Positions 1 to 7,327 are shown, numbered from the stretch's first letter. The stretch: 64,000 nucleotides of DNA from Streptomyces caniferus (GCF_009811555.1 NZ_BLIN01000003.1:1426001-1490000); one strand, 5' to 3'. Made by a program: numbers and translations. The notes: generated from the letters alone by a model not told the origin.

Positions 1-1266
1 GCCTTCTGGGCCCCGGCCGAGGACCTCGACGAGTGGGCCGCGATGGGCTGTACGGGCTGGAGCGCGGCCGACTGCTTCCCGCTCTACCAGCGGCTGGAGA
101 ACAACGACGCCCCCGGCGACCACCACGGCCGCAACGGCCCGGTCACCCTGCGCACCGTCCCGCCGCACGACCCGTGCGGGGTGGCGCTGCTGGAGGCCTG
201 CGTGGCGGCCGGCATCCCGACCACGCCGTTCAACACCGGTAAGACCGTCGTCCGGGGCGCGAACTGGTTCCAGATCAACTGCCGCCCGGACGGCACCCGT
301 TCCTCCGCGTCGGTGTCCTATCTCCACCCCCTCCTGGGCACCCGCAAGAACCTGGAGGTGCGCACCGGGCTCCAGGCCAGACACCTGAACTTCGACTCCG
401 CCCGGCGCTGCACCGGCGTGGACTACCTCGCGCCCGACCTGATCCACACCCGCACCGTCAACGCCCGCCGCGAGACCGTCGTCTCCTGCGGCGCCATCGA
501 CTCCCCGAAGCTCCTCATGCTCTCCGGCATCGGCCCGGCCACCCATCTGCGGGCCACCGCCATCGAGCCGATCGTCGACTCCCCCGGCGTGGGCTCCCAC
601 CTCCAGGACCACCCGGAGGGCGTGATCATGTGGGACGCCAAGCAGCCCATGGTCGACACCTCCACCCAGTGGTGGGAGATCGGCATCTTCGTGAACACCG
701 AACCCGGCCTCGACCGCCCGGACCTGATGTTCCACTACGGCCAAGTGCCCTTCGACATGAACACCTACCGTCGCGGCTACCCCACCTCGGAGAACGCCTT
801 CTGCCTCACCCCGAACGTCACCCGGGCCCGCTCGCGCGGCACGGTCCGGCTGCGCACCCGCGACTTCCGTGACAAGCCCATGGTGGACCCGCGCTACTTC
901 ACCCACGAACACGACATCCGCGTCATGACCCACGGGCTGCGCCTCGCGCGCGAGATCGTCTCCCAGACGCCCATGGTCGAGTGGGCCGGTACCGAACTCG
1001 CCCCCGGGCCGTCCACGCACTCCGACGCCGACCTGTTCGAGTACGTCCGCGCCACGCACAACACGGTCTACCACCCCGCGTCCACGGTCCAGATGGGCGC
1101 CCCCGACGACCCGTCGACGCCCCTCGACCCCCACCTGCGCGTCAAGGGCGTTACCGGCCTGCGGGTGGCCGACGCTTCGGTGATGCCGTTCCTGCCGGCC
1201 GTGAACCCCTGTATCACCACGATGATGATCGGGGAGAAGTGTGCGGATCTGATGCGCAGCGACTGA
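1..1266 (+). CDS. GMC-family FAD oxidoreductase, C-terminal part (cut by window edge)
   Basis: The reading frame is open from base 1 (AFWAPAEDLDEW...), so the gene begins outside the window; about 421 residues remain of a usual 500-560. Visible are the substrate-domain region and the conserved C-terminus: the catalytic histidine segment (HNTVYHPASTVQMG), the VADASVMP block that closes the FAD site, and NPCITTMMIGEK. The family (choline dehydrogenase, glucose oxidase) oxidises alcohols with FAD. The N-terminal Rossmann GxGxxG lies upstream and cannot be checked. Substrate unknown. A riboswitch on the opposite strand points at its 3' end. Confidence 0.93.
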   Translation, partial: AFWAPAEDLDEWAAMGCTGWSAADCFPLYQRLENNDAPGDHHGRNGPVTLRTVPPHDPCGVALLEACVAAGIPTTPFNTGKTVVRGANWFQINCRPDGTRSSASVSYLHPLLGTRKNLEVRTGLQARHLNFDSARRCTGVDYLAPDLIHTRTVNARRETVVSCGAIDSPKLLMLSGIGPATHLRATAIEPIVDSPGVGSHLQDHPEGVIMWDAKQPMVDTSTQWWEIGIFVNTEPGLDRPDLMFHYGQVPFDMNTYRRGYPTSENAFCLTPNVTRARSRGTVRLRTRDFRDKPMVDPRYFTHEHDIRVMTHGLRLAREIVSQTPMVEWAGTELAPGPSTHSDADLFEYVRATHNTVYHPASTVQMGAPDDPSTPLDPHLRVKGVTGLRVADASVMPFLPAVNPCITTMMIGEKCADLMRSD

Positions 1267-1315
1267 TGCGCCCCGGCCGATCACGGATCGACGGAGCGCA
1301 CGGCAACGACCTACG

Positions 1316-1475
1316 AGGTGGGCTCCCTTCGCCGGCATGGTCCGGATCAGGTGCTTGGGGGTCGCCGTCCGGTCTTGCGACCTTCCGGCCTCTCAGCCCG
1401 GCCTTCCTTCACGTCCTCGGCGGCAACCAGAGCTGCCTTCCCCGAGGCCAGTCCGGTCGGACTCCCTCGCTCGCC
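1316..1475 (-). promoter_or_regulatory. TPP riboswitch (THI element), apparently orphan
   Basis: On the minus strand the two conserved TPP-aptamer blocks appear in order: CCGGGCTGAGAGG near 1390-1402, then ACCTGATCCGGACCATGCC followed by GGCGAAGGGAG near 1323-1354. This matches the THI-box consensus (CUGAGA ... ACCUGAUCYGGAUMAUGCCRGCGNAGGGA). The 5' helix is probably formed from the GGGAGTCC segment near 1463, with a long variable P3 insertion between. These elements normally control thiamine synthesis or transport genes, but reading on from here one meets only the 3' end of the convergent GMC oxidoreductase. The 5' boundary is approximate. Confidence 0.85.
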
Positions 1476-1561
1476 CCGTAGGCCTGCGTTCAGGATACTC
1501 CCGGACAAAGGGTATGGAACAGGCAATTCCGACTTTTTCTCGGCGCCGCCCGGAAATGCAG

Positions 1562-1586
1562 AAAACCCCTGCTGAGCAGGGGTTTT
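1562..1586 (-). terminator. Intrinsic terminator of tRNA-Leu
   Basis: A perfect palindrome, AAAACCCCTGCT then GAGCAGGGGTTTT, lies 7 bases past the 3' end of the tRNA. On the minus strand it gives a GC stem ending in a T run, a classic factor-independent terminator. Confidence 0.85.
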
Positions 1587-1592
1587 CGTCGG

Positions 1593-1677
1593 TGTCCGAG
1601 GGGGGACTTGAACCCCCACGCCCGATAAAGGGCACTAGCACCTCAAGCTAGCGCGTCTGCCATTCCGCCACCCGGAC
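1593..1677 (-). tRNA. tRNA-Leu (anticodon GAG)
   Basis: The minus strand folds as a class II tRNA of 85 bases. The acceptor stem pairs GTCCGGG with CTCGGAC (one G-T pair). The anticodon stem CTAGC/GCTAG holds the 7-base loop TTGAGGT with GAG at positions 34-36. A long variable arm (GTGCCCTTTATCGGGCGT) and the T-arm GGGGGTTCAAGTCCCCC follow. The 3' CCA is not encoded. It should read CUC and CUU leucine codons, CUC being very frequent in this genome. Confidence 0.95.
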
Positions 1678-1782
1678 TAGGTGTGATCTTCGCGGGGCGT
1701 TCCCCGCGGCGACATGGACAACAATACCAAGGTTTCGGAGTGCCTTTCACCTGCATATCCGTCCGCCACATAACCTCGATTT

Positions 1783-3117
1783 ATGGGCAATGATGGACAT
1801 GTCGCGCATATCAGTGGTCCACGCAGGCCACGAGCGCTTTCGCCGCTGCGGGAGCATCTGCGGGACACCTTCTGGTTCGCCCCGACCGCGGGGCTGCTGT
1901 GTGCGGTGCTGCTGTGGTGGGCGGCGTCGGCCATCGACCTCAAGATCATCGCGTTGCTCCAGCAGGCGCATGCGTACGAGGCGGTGCGGGAACTGGTCTC
2001 GATCGCCGAGGACACCAAGACGATCGTGACGACGATCAGCTCGGCGATGATGACCTTCATCGGTGTGGTCTTCAGCATCTCGCTGGTCGCGGTGCAGATG
2101 GCGAGCGGTCAGCTCACCCCGCGGGTGGTGCGGATCTTCATCAGGAGCCGGATCAGCAAGATCACGCTCACGGTCTTCCTGGCGACCTTCCTCTTCTCAC
2201 TGCTGGTGCTCACCTCGTACGAGAGCGAGACCGACGTCCGGCAGGTCACGTCGGTGCCCGTCGTGCAGAGCGTGCTGACGATGGTGTTGGTGGGGCTCAG
2301 CCTGATCCTGTTCATCGCGTATGTGTCGGCGACCTTGCGGCTGATGCAGGTGGGGCCGGTGGTCGACCGGATCACCCGGGAGGCGCTGCGGATGCTGGCG
2401 CGGCAGGGCACGGGAGGGGAAGGCGGGGAGGACGGGGCACGTCTCGCGCCGGAGACGGGGCGGATCGCGCACGAGGGGCGGGCCGGGGCCGTCCTGGACG
2501 TGCATGTGGCGCGGCTGGTGCGGGTGGCGCGGCGGCAGGGGGTCGTCCTGCGGCTGATCCCGCGGATCGGGGACTTCGTGATGCCGGGGACGCCGGTGCT
2601 GGCGGTGCACGGCGGAGCGCCGCCGCCGCGGCGGGCGCTGCGGTACACGGTGTCGGTCGGGGTGGAGCGCACCTTCCACCAGGATCTCGGGCTCGGGCTG
2701 CGGCAGCTGTCGGACATCGCGTTGCGGGCGCTGTCGCCTGCGGTGAACGATCCGACCACGGCCGTGCAGTGCCTGGACCGGATCGTGCAGATCCTGGCGG
2801 TGGTGGTGCGGCGACCGCTCGGAGCGGTCCACCACCGGGATCGCCGGGGTGCGGTGCGGCTGGTGCAGAACGTTCCCGGCTGGACGGATCTGGTGGACCT
2901 CGGGCTGACCGAGGTCCGGGGGGCCGCGGTGCACAGTCCGCAGGTGACCCGGCGGATCCTGGCCGGGATCGATGATCTGCTGCTGCTCGCGCCGCCGGAC
3001 CGGCGGGAACCGCTGCTGCGGCACCGCACGCTCCTGTTGCAGTCGGTGGAGCGTGCGGTGCCGGCCGCCGCGGACCGGCGGTTCGCCTCGTCGCCCGACC
3101 GGCAGGGGATCGGCTAG
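1783..3117 (+). CDS. DUF2254 membrane protein
   Basis: 444 residues. The N-terminal third carries four likely membrane helices (about residues 28-48, 80-105, 125-150 and 165-190) with the family signature SSAMMTFIGVVFSISLVAVQMASGQLTPR. A soluble C-terminal domain follows, including LSPAVNDPTTAVQCLDR, also typical of DUF2254. The function of the family is unknown. The ATG at 1783 is the first in frame; a Shine-Dalgarno site is not obvious. The gene stands alone, with a tRNA upstream and a convergent aldehyde dehydrogenase downstream. Confidence 0.88.
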   Translation: MGNDGHVAHISGPRRPRALSPLREHLRDTFWFAPTAGLLCAVLLWWAASAIDLKIIALLQQAHAYEAVRELVSIAEDTKTIVTTISSAMMTFIGVVFSISLVAVQMASGQLTPRVVRIFIRSRISKITLTVFLATFLFSLLVLTSYESETDVRQVTSVPVVQSVLTMVLVGLSLILFIAYVSATLRLMQVGPVVDRITREALRMLARQGTGGEGGEDGARLAPETGRIAHEGRAGAVLDVHVARLVRVARRQGVVLRLIPRIGDFVMPGTPVLAVHGGAPPPRRALRYTVSVGVERTFHQDLGLGLRQLSDIALRALSPAVNDPTTAVQCLDRIVQILAVVVRRPLGAVHHRDRRGAVRLVQNVPGWTDLVDLGLTEVRGAAVHSPQVTRRILAGIDDLLLLAPPDRREPLLRHRTLLLQSVERAVPAAADRRFASSPDRQGIG

Positions 3118-3157
3118 GGCGGGTCCGCAAAGGTCCCGCCGTCCGCCCGGAGGGCGG
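3118..3157. terminator. Pair of GC hairpins between convergent genes
   Basis: GGCGGG (3118-3123) pairs with CCCGCC (3135-3140), and a second compact stem CCGCCC-gga-GGGCGG follows at 3143-3157. They sit right after the DUF2254 stop and before the stop of the convergent aldehyde dehydrogenase, so they may end transcription from both sides. Confidence 0.6.
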
Positions 3158-3170
3158 GCCTGCCGTACGG

Positions 3171-4766
3171 CTACGGCATCAGGTGGTAGTCGGGGAAGTT
3201 GCCCGGCAGACGTTCGGACTCCGGGCCCTCGGTCACCGCGCGGACCAGGAGCTCACCGCCGACGAACGCGCCGCTCCAGGAGTTGCCGAAGCCGCCGAAG
3301 AGCTCATCGCGGTCGCCGCGGGACCGGGGCTTGCCGTGGCCGACCTTGAAGGCGCGGATCTGCGGGGCGAGACGGTCGAAGGTGTCCTTGTCGTCGCAGG
3401 ACAGGCTGGCGACCAGGGCACCGTTGCTGGCATTCATGGCGGCGAGGAGCTCGGCCTCGGTGTCGACGAGGACGAGGGTGTCGACGGGGCCGAAGGGCTC
3501 GGCGTGGTGGAGCGGGGAAGAGGAGGGCGGGGCCAGAAGGGTGGTGGGCGGGAAGTAGGCGGAGGTGTCCTGGGAGGGCAGGAAGTGGCCGTCGGCGAGG
3601 CTGCCGCGGTGCAGGGGAACGGCGCCCCGGGAGATCGCCTCGGTGGTGAGGTCGGCGAGTTCCTTGGCCTTGGCTGCGTTGATCAGCGGGCCGAAGTCGA
3701 GTTCGGGGAGCGGGTCGGCGGGGTCGGCGACGGCCAGCGGGTGGCCGAACCGGACGCTGCGTACGGCCGGGAGGTACGCGGCGAGGAAGTCGGCGAAGGC
3801 CTCGCGCTGGACGACGAAGCGGGGGTAGGCGGTGCAGCGCTGCTTGGCGTAGTCGAAGGTCTTGCGCACCAGGGGTGTCAGCGACGGCCAGTCGGTGTAG
3901 TTCCAGATGCCCCAGGTGTTGAGGCCCTCCTGTTCGAGGATGTGGCGTTTGCCGAGGTCGGCGACGGCGGTGGCGACGCGGGCACCGGTGTCGCGGCCGC
4001 CGACGAAGGAGACACAGCCGATTTCCGGCGAGCGGACGAGGGAGGGTGAGAGTTCCTTGCCGCTCCCGCTGACGAGGGTGGCCGGGACCCCCTCACGGGC
4101 GGCCAGCGCGCAGGCGAGCGTGAGACAGACCAGACCGCCGTCGGTGGGGGTCTTGGCGATCACCGCGTTGCCGGCCAGTGCCTGGACGAGCATCGCGTGG
4201 ATCAGCACCGACATCGGGTAGTTCCAGCTGGCGATGTTGCTGACCGGGCCGGGCAGCGGGGTGCGGTCGGCGATCATCCGGTCGATCTCGGAGACGTACC
4301 AGCGGACGCCGTCGATGGCCCGGTCGACGTCGGCCTGTGCCAGCTTCCAGGGTTTGCCGATCTCCCAGACGAGCAGCAGCGCGAGCAGTTCGCGGTGTTC
4401 GGTCAGCGCGTCGAGGGCGGCGGAGATCCGGGCCTTGCGTTCGGTCAACGGGACGTGGCGCCAGGCCCGGTGCTGGTCGAGGGAGGCCCGTACGGCGTGC
4501 AGTGCGGCGTCCGCGTCGAGCCGGGGCGGGCCGGCGACGGGGGTGCCGTCGACGGGGCTGGTGGCGGGCAGCGGGTCGCCGTCCGGGTGCCAGGCGGCGG
4601 CCCAGAGGTTGAGCGCCTGGTCGTCGCGGAAGGCTTCGGGGGCCGCGGCCAGGCTGCGCTGCCAGGCGTCCTGCCAGGACGTTCCGGGCTTGAGGCGAAG
4701 CGTCGGGGCGGGCGTGGGGTGCGCGTTCCGCTGCGAGTTCGAGGGGGATTCTGCGGTGGGGGCCAT
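3171..4766 (-). CDS. NAD(P)-dependent aldehyde dehydrogenase family protein
   Basis: 531 residues from the ATG at 4766, chosen because GGAG lies 7 bases upstream; a GTG four codons earlier overlaps that site. ALDH landmarks are present: WNYP in the cofactor domain, a glutamate in LEQEGLNTWG (equivalent of the usual ELGGKN) and the nucleophile cysteine in QRCTAYPRFVV. The family oxidises aldehydes to acids. The altered EQEGLN loop and long N-terminus place it in a divergent branch; I cannot name the substrate. It is monocistronic and convergent with the DUF2254 gene. Confidence 0.85.
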   Translation of the reverse strand: MAPTAESPSNSQRNAHPTPAPTLRLKPGTSWQDAWQRSLAAAPEAFRDDQALNLWAAAWHPDGDPLPATSPVDGTPVAGPPRLDADAALHAVRASLDQHRAWRHVPLTERKARISAALDALTEHRELLALLLVWEIGKPWKLAQADVDRAIDGVRWYVSEIDRMIADRTPLPGPVSNIASWNYPMSVLIHAMLVQALAGNAVIAKTPTDGGLVCLTLACALAAREGVPATLVSGSGKELSPSLVRSPEIGCVSFVGGRDTGARVATAVADLGKRHILEQEGLNTWGIWNYTDWPSLTPLVRKTFDYAKQRCTAYPRFVVQREAFADFLAAYLPAVRSVRFGHPLAVADPADPLPELDFGPLINAAKAKELADLTTEAISRGAVPLHRGSLADGHFLPSQDTSAYFPPTTLLAPPSSSPLHHAEPFGPVDTLVLVDTEAELLAAMNASNGALVASLSCDDKDTFDRLAPQIRAFKVGHGKPRSRGDRDELFGGFGNSWSGAFVGGELLVRAVTEGPESERLPGNFPDYHLMP

Positions 4767-5034
4767 CGTTTTCTCCACTCTCGGTGCACGGCCGGAGGGG
4801 CAGGGTGGTGGCGCTCGGCGGCTCCCGGGGGAACCGTGTTACTGGACGGTAGTGGGCATGGGGGCACCGCGGGACGGTCCGGCGTCAGGTATGGCGAGTG
4901 TCACTCGGCGCGGGCGACGGGGCCACCCGGGTGAGGCGACCGCGTGGCCCGGGGGGGCGGCGCGGATCGCCGGCCTCCTCGGCGTCCGGCATCAACACGC
5001 CGTGGCGGGCGCGCAGTTCCCGGGTGCCGGTGCG
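4767..5034. other. Intergenic region upstream of the aldehyde dehydrogenase
   Basis: No convincing gene. The minus strand between about 5032 and 4890 has high GC at third positions in one frame (reading RTGTRELRARHGVLMPD) but no start codon before the strong hairpin at 5035-5079, so it may be a decayed coding remnant. CTACCGTCCAGTAAC, on the minus strand near 4838-4852, could belong to the promoter of the aldehyde dehydrogenase. Confidence 0.4.
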
Positions 5035-5079
5035 CGACGAGGGTGGGCGGCGCCGCGACGGCACCGCCCACCCTCGTCG
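5035..5079 (-). terminator. Strong terminator of the original chorismate mutase gene
   Basis: A perfect 16-bp stem: CGACGAGGGTGGGCGG (5035-5050) against CCGCCCACCCTCGTCG (5064-5079), loop 13. It begins 15 bases after the stop codon of the displaced chorismate mutase 3' end, which supports that remnant being the original gene terminus. Confidence 0.8.
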
Positions 5080-5093
5080 GTCGTGGGTACGGC

Positions 5094-5201
5094 TCAGCCG
5101 GCCGCGGGTCCGGCCGGCTGCCCCGTCCCCTCCTGCGTCCGGTCGGCGATCGCCCGGTGGTGGCGGACGACCTCCCCGATGATGAAGTTGAGGAACTTCT
5201 C
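5094..5201 (-). pseudogene. Displaced original 3' end of the chorismate mutase gene
   Basis: The minus strand reads EKFLNFIIGEVVRHH and then RAIADRTQEGTGQPAGPAAG before a stop at 5094-5096. The first 15 residues are identical to the C-terminal region of the chorismate mutase at 12029-12415; the tail differs. There is no upstream part of the gene here. The simplest reading is that a 6.9 kb insertion separated this end from the rest of the gene and supplied a substitute tail. Function as a protein: none. Confidence 0.85.
5157..5201. repeat. Attachment-site repeat, left copy (attL-like)
   Basis: A 45-bp sequence running from GTGGTGGCGGACGACC to GAGGAACTTCTC, identical to 12101-12145. Identity stops abruptly after 5201, while on the other side weaker similarity (GCGATnGC) extends about 11 bases further into the substitute coding tail. 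This is the pattern expected when a tyrosine integrase crosses over inside the 3' end of a protein gene and the element carries a coding replacement. Confidence 0.85.
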
Positions 5202-5307
5202 TGGGCAGGATGCCCGGCGCCCGGACCAGCCACTGGAATCAATGGACGCCAGGTCAGGGAGGCCTTAGTGACGCCCCCTGCCGCCGTAGCCCCGTTCCAC
5301 TCACGGT

Positions 5308-5364
5308 CTCCCACGTTCTGCTCACGGCCTGAGCTCGGAAGCCCGTCTCCCAAATACCTCCCAC
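5308..5364. repeat. Three CTCCCA repeats near the left attachment site
   Basis: CTCCCAC (5308-5314), CTCCCAA (5347-5353) and CTCCCAC (5358-5364) lie about 110-160 bases inside the left repeat. Short directly repeated motifs beside a crossover site are typical of integrase arm-type or excisionase sites. This is inference from position only. Confidence 0.35.
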
Positions 5365-5404
5365 GGGCGCCCGCATAACTGCATGTCAGACCCCCAACGA
5401 AAGC

Positions 5405-5433
5405 GAGCCCCCTCCCGGAAGGGGAGGGGGCTC
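5405..5433. terminator. Intrinsic terminator-like hairpin
   Basis: A perfect 12-bp stem GAGCCCCCTCCC (5405-5416) pairs with GGGAGGGGGCTC (5422-5433) around a 5-base loop. It separates the attachment region from the XRE gene and may also catch leftward transcripts from the element. Confidence 0.7.
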
Positions 5434-5435
5434 AA

Positions 5436-5483
5436 GGCGCCGGGCAGTAACAAAGGTGCCACCTTCGGCTACCGCCCGGCGCC
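5436..5483. repeat. Inverted repeat GGCGCCGGGC / GCCCGGCGCC
   Basis: Perfect 10-bp arms at 5436-5445 and 5474-5483 enclose 28 bases that contain a smaller hairpin (AGGTGCCACCT). It follows directly on the preceding terminator hairpin. Possible protein-binding or structural site of the element; role unknown. Confidence 0.5.
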
Positions 5484-5514
5484 CACCCGTGGGGCGCAGC
5501 TGATCGGCGCCGGG

Positions 5515-5579
5515 GATCATGGGAACACGCATTCGATTCACCACGCAATCACCCAGAGGGTGACCCGCGTCCCATGATC
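5515..5579. repeat. Inverted repeat GATCATGGGA / TCCCATGATC before the XRE gene
   Basis: Perfect 10-bp arms at 5515-5524 and 5570-5579 flank 45 bases directly upstream of the XRE start at 5585. A further TGATCA occurs at 5609-5614. This could be a looping operator for the regulator next door. Confidence 0.5.
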
Positions 5580-5584
5580 AAAAA

Positions 5585-5878
5585 ATGTACCCTCCGTGGT
5601 ACAGACATTTGATCAAGGTCGGCAGAGCGTTGACAGGTCCGTCCGATCCGCTGCCCGACTGGGTACCCACCCGCCGCCGGGCGATCGGCGCGTCCATCAG
5701 AACTGCACGACTCCGCCGCAACCTCACCCAAGAAGCGCTGGCCGAGCGCGCAGGCGGGTTAAATCGGAAAACGATCTCGCGCATCGAGAACGGCATGATG
5801 AGCCTCATCCTCGATCACCTCCTGCACATCGCCGACGCGCTCGGCGTTCCGCTCTCGGTCCTCGTACGGGATCCGTAG
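5585..5878 (+). CDS. XRE-family helix-turn-helix regulator
   Basis: 97 residues. A Cro/C1-type HTH spans about residues 38-95: RTARLRRNLTQEALAERAG, then a recognition helix NRKTISRIENG and the tail LDHLLHIADALGVPLSVLVRDP. It would bind DNA as a dimer. No Shine-Dalgarno site precedes the ATG at 5585, so translation may be leaderless or start further in. Codon 59 is TTA (5760-5762), rare in Streptomyces and dependent on the bldA tRNA, so expression may be developmentally limited. It is the only rightward gene at this end of the element and is convergent with the methyltransferase gene. Likely a repressor of element functions. Confidence 0.82.
   Translation: MYPPWYRHLIKVGRALTGPSDPLPDWVPTRRRAIGASIRTARLRRNLTQEALAERAGGLNRKTISRIENGMMSLILDHLLHIADALGVPLSVLVRDP
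5586..5603. promoter_or_regulatory. Palindromic operator overlapping the XRE start codon
   Basis: TGTACC-CTCCGT-GGTACA has perfect 6-bp arms and lies over codons 1-7 of the XRE gene. A dimeric helix-turn-helix repressor bound here would block its own expression. The GTACC/GGTAC half-site also occurs upstream of the small-gene operon at 8625-8655. Confidence 0.5.
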
Positions 5879-5914
5879 CCGCGGGCCCAGCGGATTGGTG
5901 CGCGCCGAGCCCGC

Positions 5915-7090
5915 TCAAACGGCCCACGAATGGGCGATGTCGTCCAGCCACGCGCGCTCGCCCTCGGGCGTCACGGTCAGACCGAACCGTGATTGGTCCG
6001 GTCGGCCATGGCCGACCCACCACTGGAACGCTGCCTGCGCTTCGTCCCACATCTGGCGGGGACCGGACTGCCAGACCCTCGCTGTGTCCCCGTCGCGGAA
6101 CAGCACGCACGCCCAGGACCGGTCACTCAGACTGTAGAACCAGACCGGTCGCGCACCATCGTGCTTGTCCGCCACGACGTAGGAACACTGGGGGACGCGG
6201 AGGCCCATAGCGAACCGCTCCGGGCCGAATTGCTCCCCGACGAACTCCGCTTCGGTGATGGTCGTGGAGGACTCGACGCCATCCGCCACGCTCCCAGTGA
6301 CGTACTCGGAGTGGGGCCGGGGCGCGAACCGCTGCGCCCGGAGCTTCATGAACTCCACAGGGCCTGTAAACCTGCCGGACGCACTCGCGCCGTCTGGCGC
6401 TACCACCAGGCGGGCCACCGCGTCGGCGTGGCTGTAATCCGTCCCCCAAGGGGCGACGATGACACCCCCCGGCCGGCATTGCTCCACCCACGCGAACGGG
6501 ACGGCCCGGAGTCCGCACGTAGCGATGACCCGGTCATACGGCGCCCCGTCCTGGTAGCCCTGGAACCCATCACCGTGGACGACCTGGACAGCGGCGCGCA
6601 GCCGCTCCACCGTAGCCATGGCGGCGGTAGCAAGGGACCGGTCCACTTCGACCGTGGTCACGCACCCCGGCCCCGCACGGTGGGCCATGAGCAGCGCATT
6701 CCAGGCCGTGGCGGTGCCGATTTCCAGGGCCCGCTGCCCCGGCTGCAGGTCCAGGTCTTGGAGCATGCGGAAGACCACACTCGGCATGGACGCGGAGCTG
6801 GTCGGGACATGGCCCGGCTCGGTCCCGTTGTGCTGCCCATCGTCCCACTGGGTGACGATGGGCACGTCGGAGTCGGCGAACTCCTGCCACCTCTCCGGCT
6901 CCTCCGCCCTGGACACCGGCACACTTCGGCCAGCCGCCAGGTCGAACGGCCAGATCAGATCCGGCAGGACGATGGCTCGGGGTACGGCAGCGTAGGCAGG
7001 TGCCCAGTCGGAGGAGAGGGCACCCGCGGACATGAGGGCGCGCCCCAGCCCGTCGAGGCTGGGGCGCTCCTCGCGTGCGTTGGTGGTCAC
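5915..7090 (-). CDS. PIMT-like protein-L-isoaspartate O-methyltransferase homologue
   Basis: 391 residues. The first 210 follow the PIMT plan: RALMSAGALSSDWAPAYAAVPR at the N-terminus, a substrate loop with PTSSASMPSVVFRML, the SAM-binding LEIGTATAWNALLMAH (canonical LEIGTGSGY), VEVDRSLATAA, and YDRVIATCGLRAVPFAWVEQCRPGGVIVAPW. A C-terminal domain of about 150 residues, not found in housekeeping PIMT (about 220 residues), resembles the extension of PIMT homologues in peptide natural-product clusters. The GTG start is 4 bases after the stop of the 40-residue peptide gene and has no ribosome site of its own, so the two are probably translationally coupled. Expected chemistry: methylation of aspartate carboxyls, possibly leading to aspartimide. 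Confidence 0.85.
   Translation of the reverse strand: MTTNAREERPSLDGLGRALMSAGALSSDWAPAYAAVPRAIVLPDLIWPFDLAAGRSVPVSRAEEPERWQEFADSDVPIVTQWDDGQHNGTEPGHVPTSSASMPSVVFRMLQDLDLQPGQRALEIGTATAWNALLMAHRAGPGCVTTVEVDRSLATAAMATVERLRAAVQVVHGDGFQGYQDGAPYDRVIATCGLRAVPFAWVEQCRPGGVIVAPWGTDYSHADAVARLVVAPDGASASGRFTGPVEFMKLRAQRFAPRPHSEYVTGSVADGVESSTTITEAEFVGEQFGPERFAMGLRVPQCSYVVADKHDGARPVWFYSLSDRSWACVLFRDGDTARVWQSGPRQMWDEAQAAFQWWVGHGRPDQSRFGLTVTPEGERAWLDDIAHSWAV
7040..7067. repeat. Perfect hairpin inside the 5' end of the methyltransferase gene
   Basis: GCGCCCCAGCC (7040-7050) and GGCTGGGGCGC (7057-7067) form a perfect 11-bp stem with a 6-base loop, within codons 8-17 of the methyltransferase. It has terminator or attenuator strength and could make the upstream peptide far more abundant than the enzyme. 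It may also be a coincidence of GC-rich coding. Confidence 0.55.
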
Positions 7091-7094
7091 TGGG

Positions 7095-7217
7095 TCAGAC
7101 AGCCTTGGGCGGGTTGGGGACGCCGGGGCCGCCGTCGGGGCTCGGCGCCGGGTGCGGGCCGGGGTACGGCTCGCCGGGAAGCTTGTCGCCGCCGTCGTTC
7201 TGAAGAGTCGCGATCAC
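7095..7217 (-). CDS. 40-residue Gly/Pro/Asp-rich peptide, candidate RiPP precursor
   Basis: GTG start at 7217 preceded by a perfect AGGAGG 5 bases away, the best ribosome site in the element. The peptide begins MIATLQNDGGDKLPGEPY, continues PGPHPAPSPDGGPG and ends VPNPPKAV. It has no signal peptide, membrane segment or cysteine. It carries two Asp-Gly-Gly motifs (NDGG and PDGG); Asp-Gly is the classic site of succinimide and isoaspartate formation, the substrate chemistry of PIMT enzymes. The stop is 4 bases before the start of the PIMT homologue. The two-gene arrangement resembles aspartimide-forming peptides such as imiditides. The precursor role is inference. Confidence 0.7.
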   Translation of the reverse strand: MIATLQNDGGDKLPGEPYPGPHPAPSPDGGPGVPNPPKAV

Positions 7218-7270
7218 GGGTTCCTCCTGGTATCTCGAAGATGTTGCCCTGGTGACTGCTCTTTACGGCT

Positions 7271-7327
7271 GGCCCGTATCGGGCCGGTGTGCCGGCCGCC
7301 GCCGCGGTGAGGTGTGCGGCGGCCGGC
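7271..7327 (-). terminator. Palindrome and strong terminator between the two element operons
   Basis: GCCGGCCGCCGC (7291-7302) pairs perfectly with GCGGCGGCCGGC (7316-7327), a 12-bp stem ending the small-gene operon. Next to it GGCCCG-tat-CGGGCC (7271-7285) is a 15-bp palindrome suited to a repressor. Any promoter of the peptide/methyltransferase operon must lie between here and 7236. Confidence 0.65.

Noticed and set aside
5383..5577. 64-codon rightward ORF before the XRE gene
   Set aside because: It runs through a perfect terminator hairpin and two inverted repeats, lacks codon bias and has no ribosome site.
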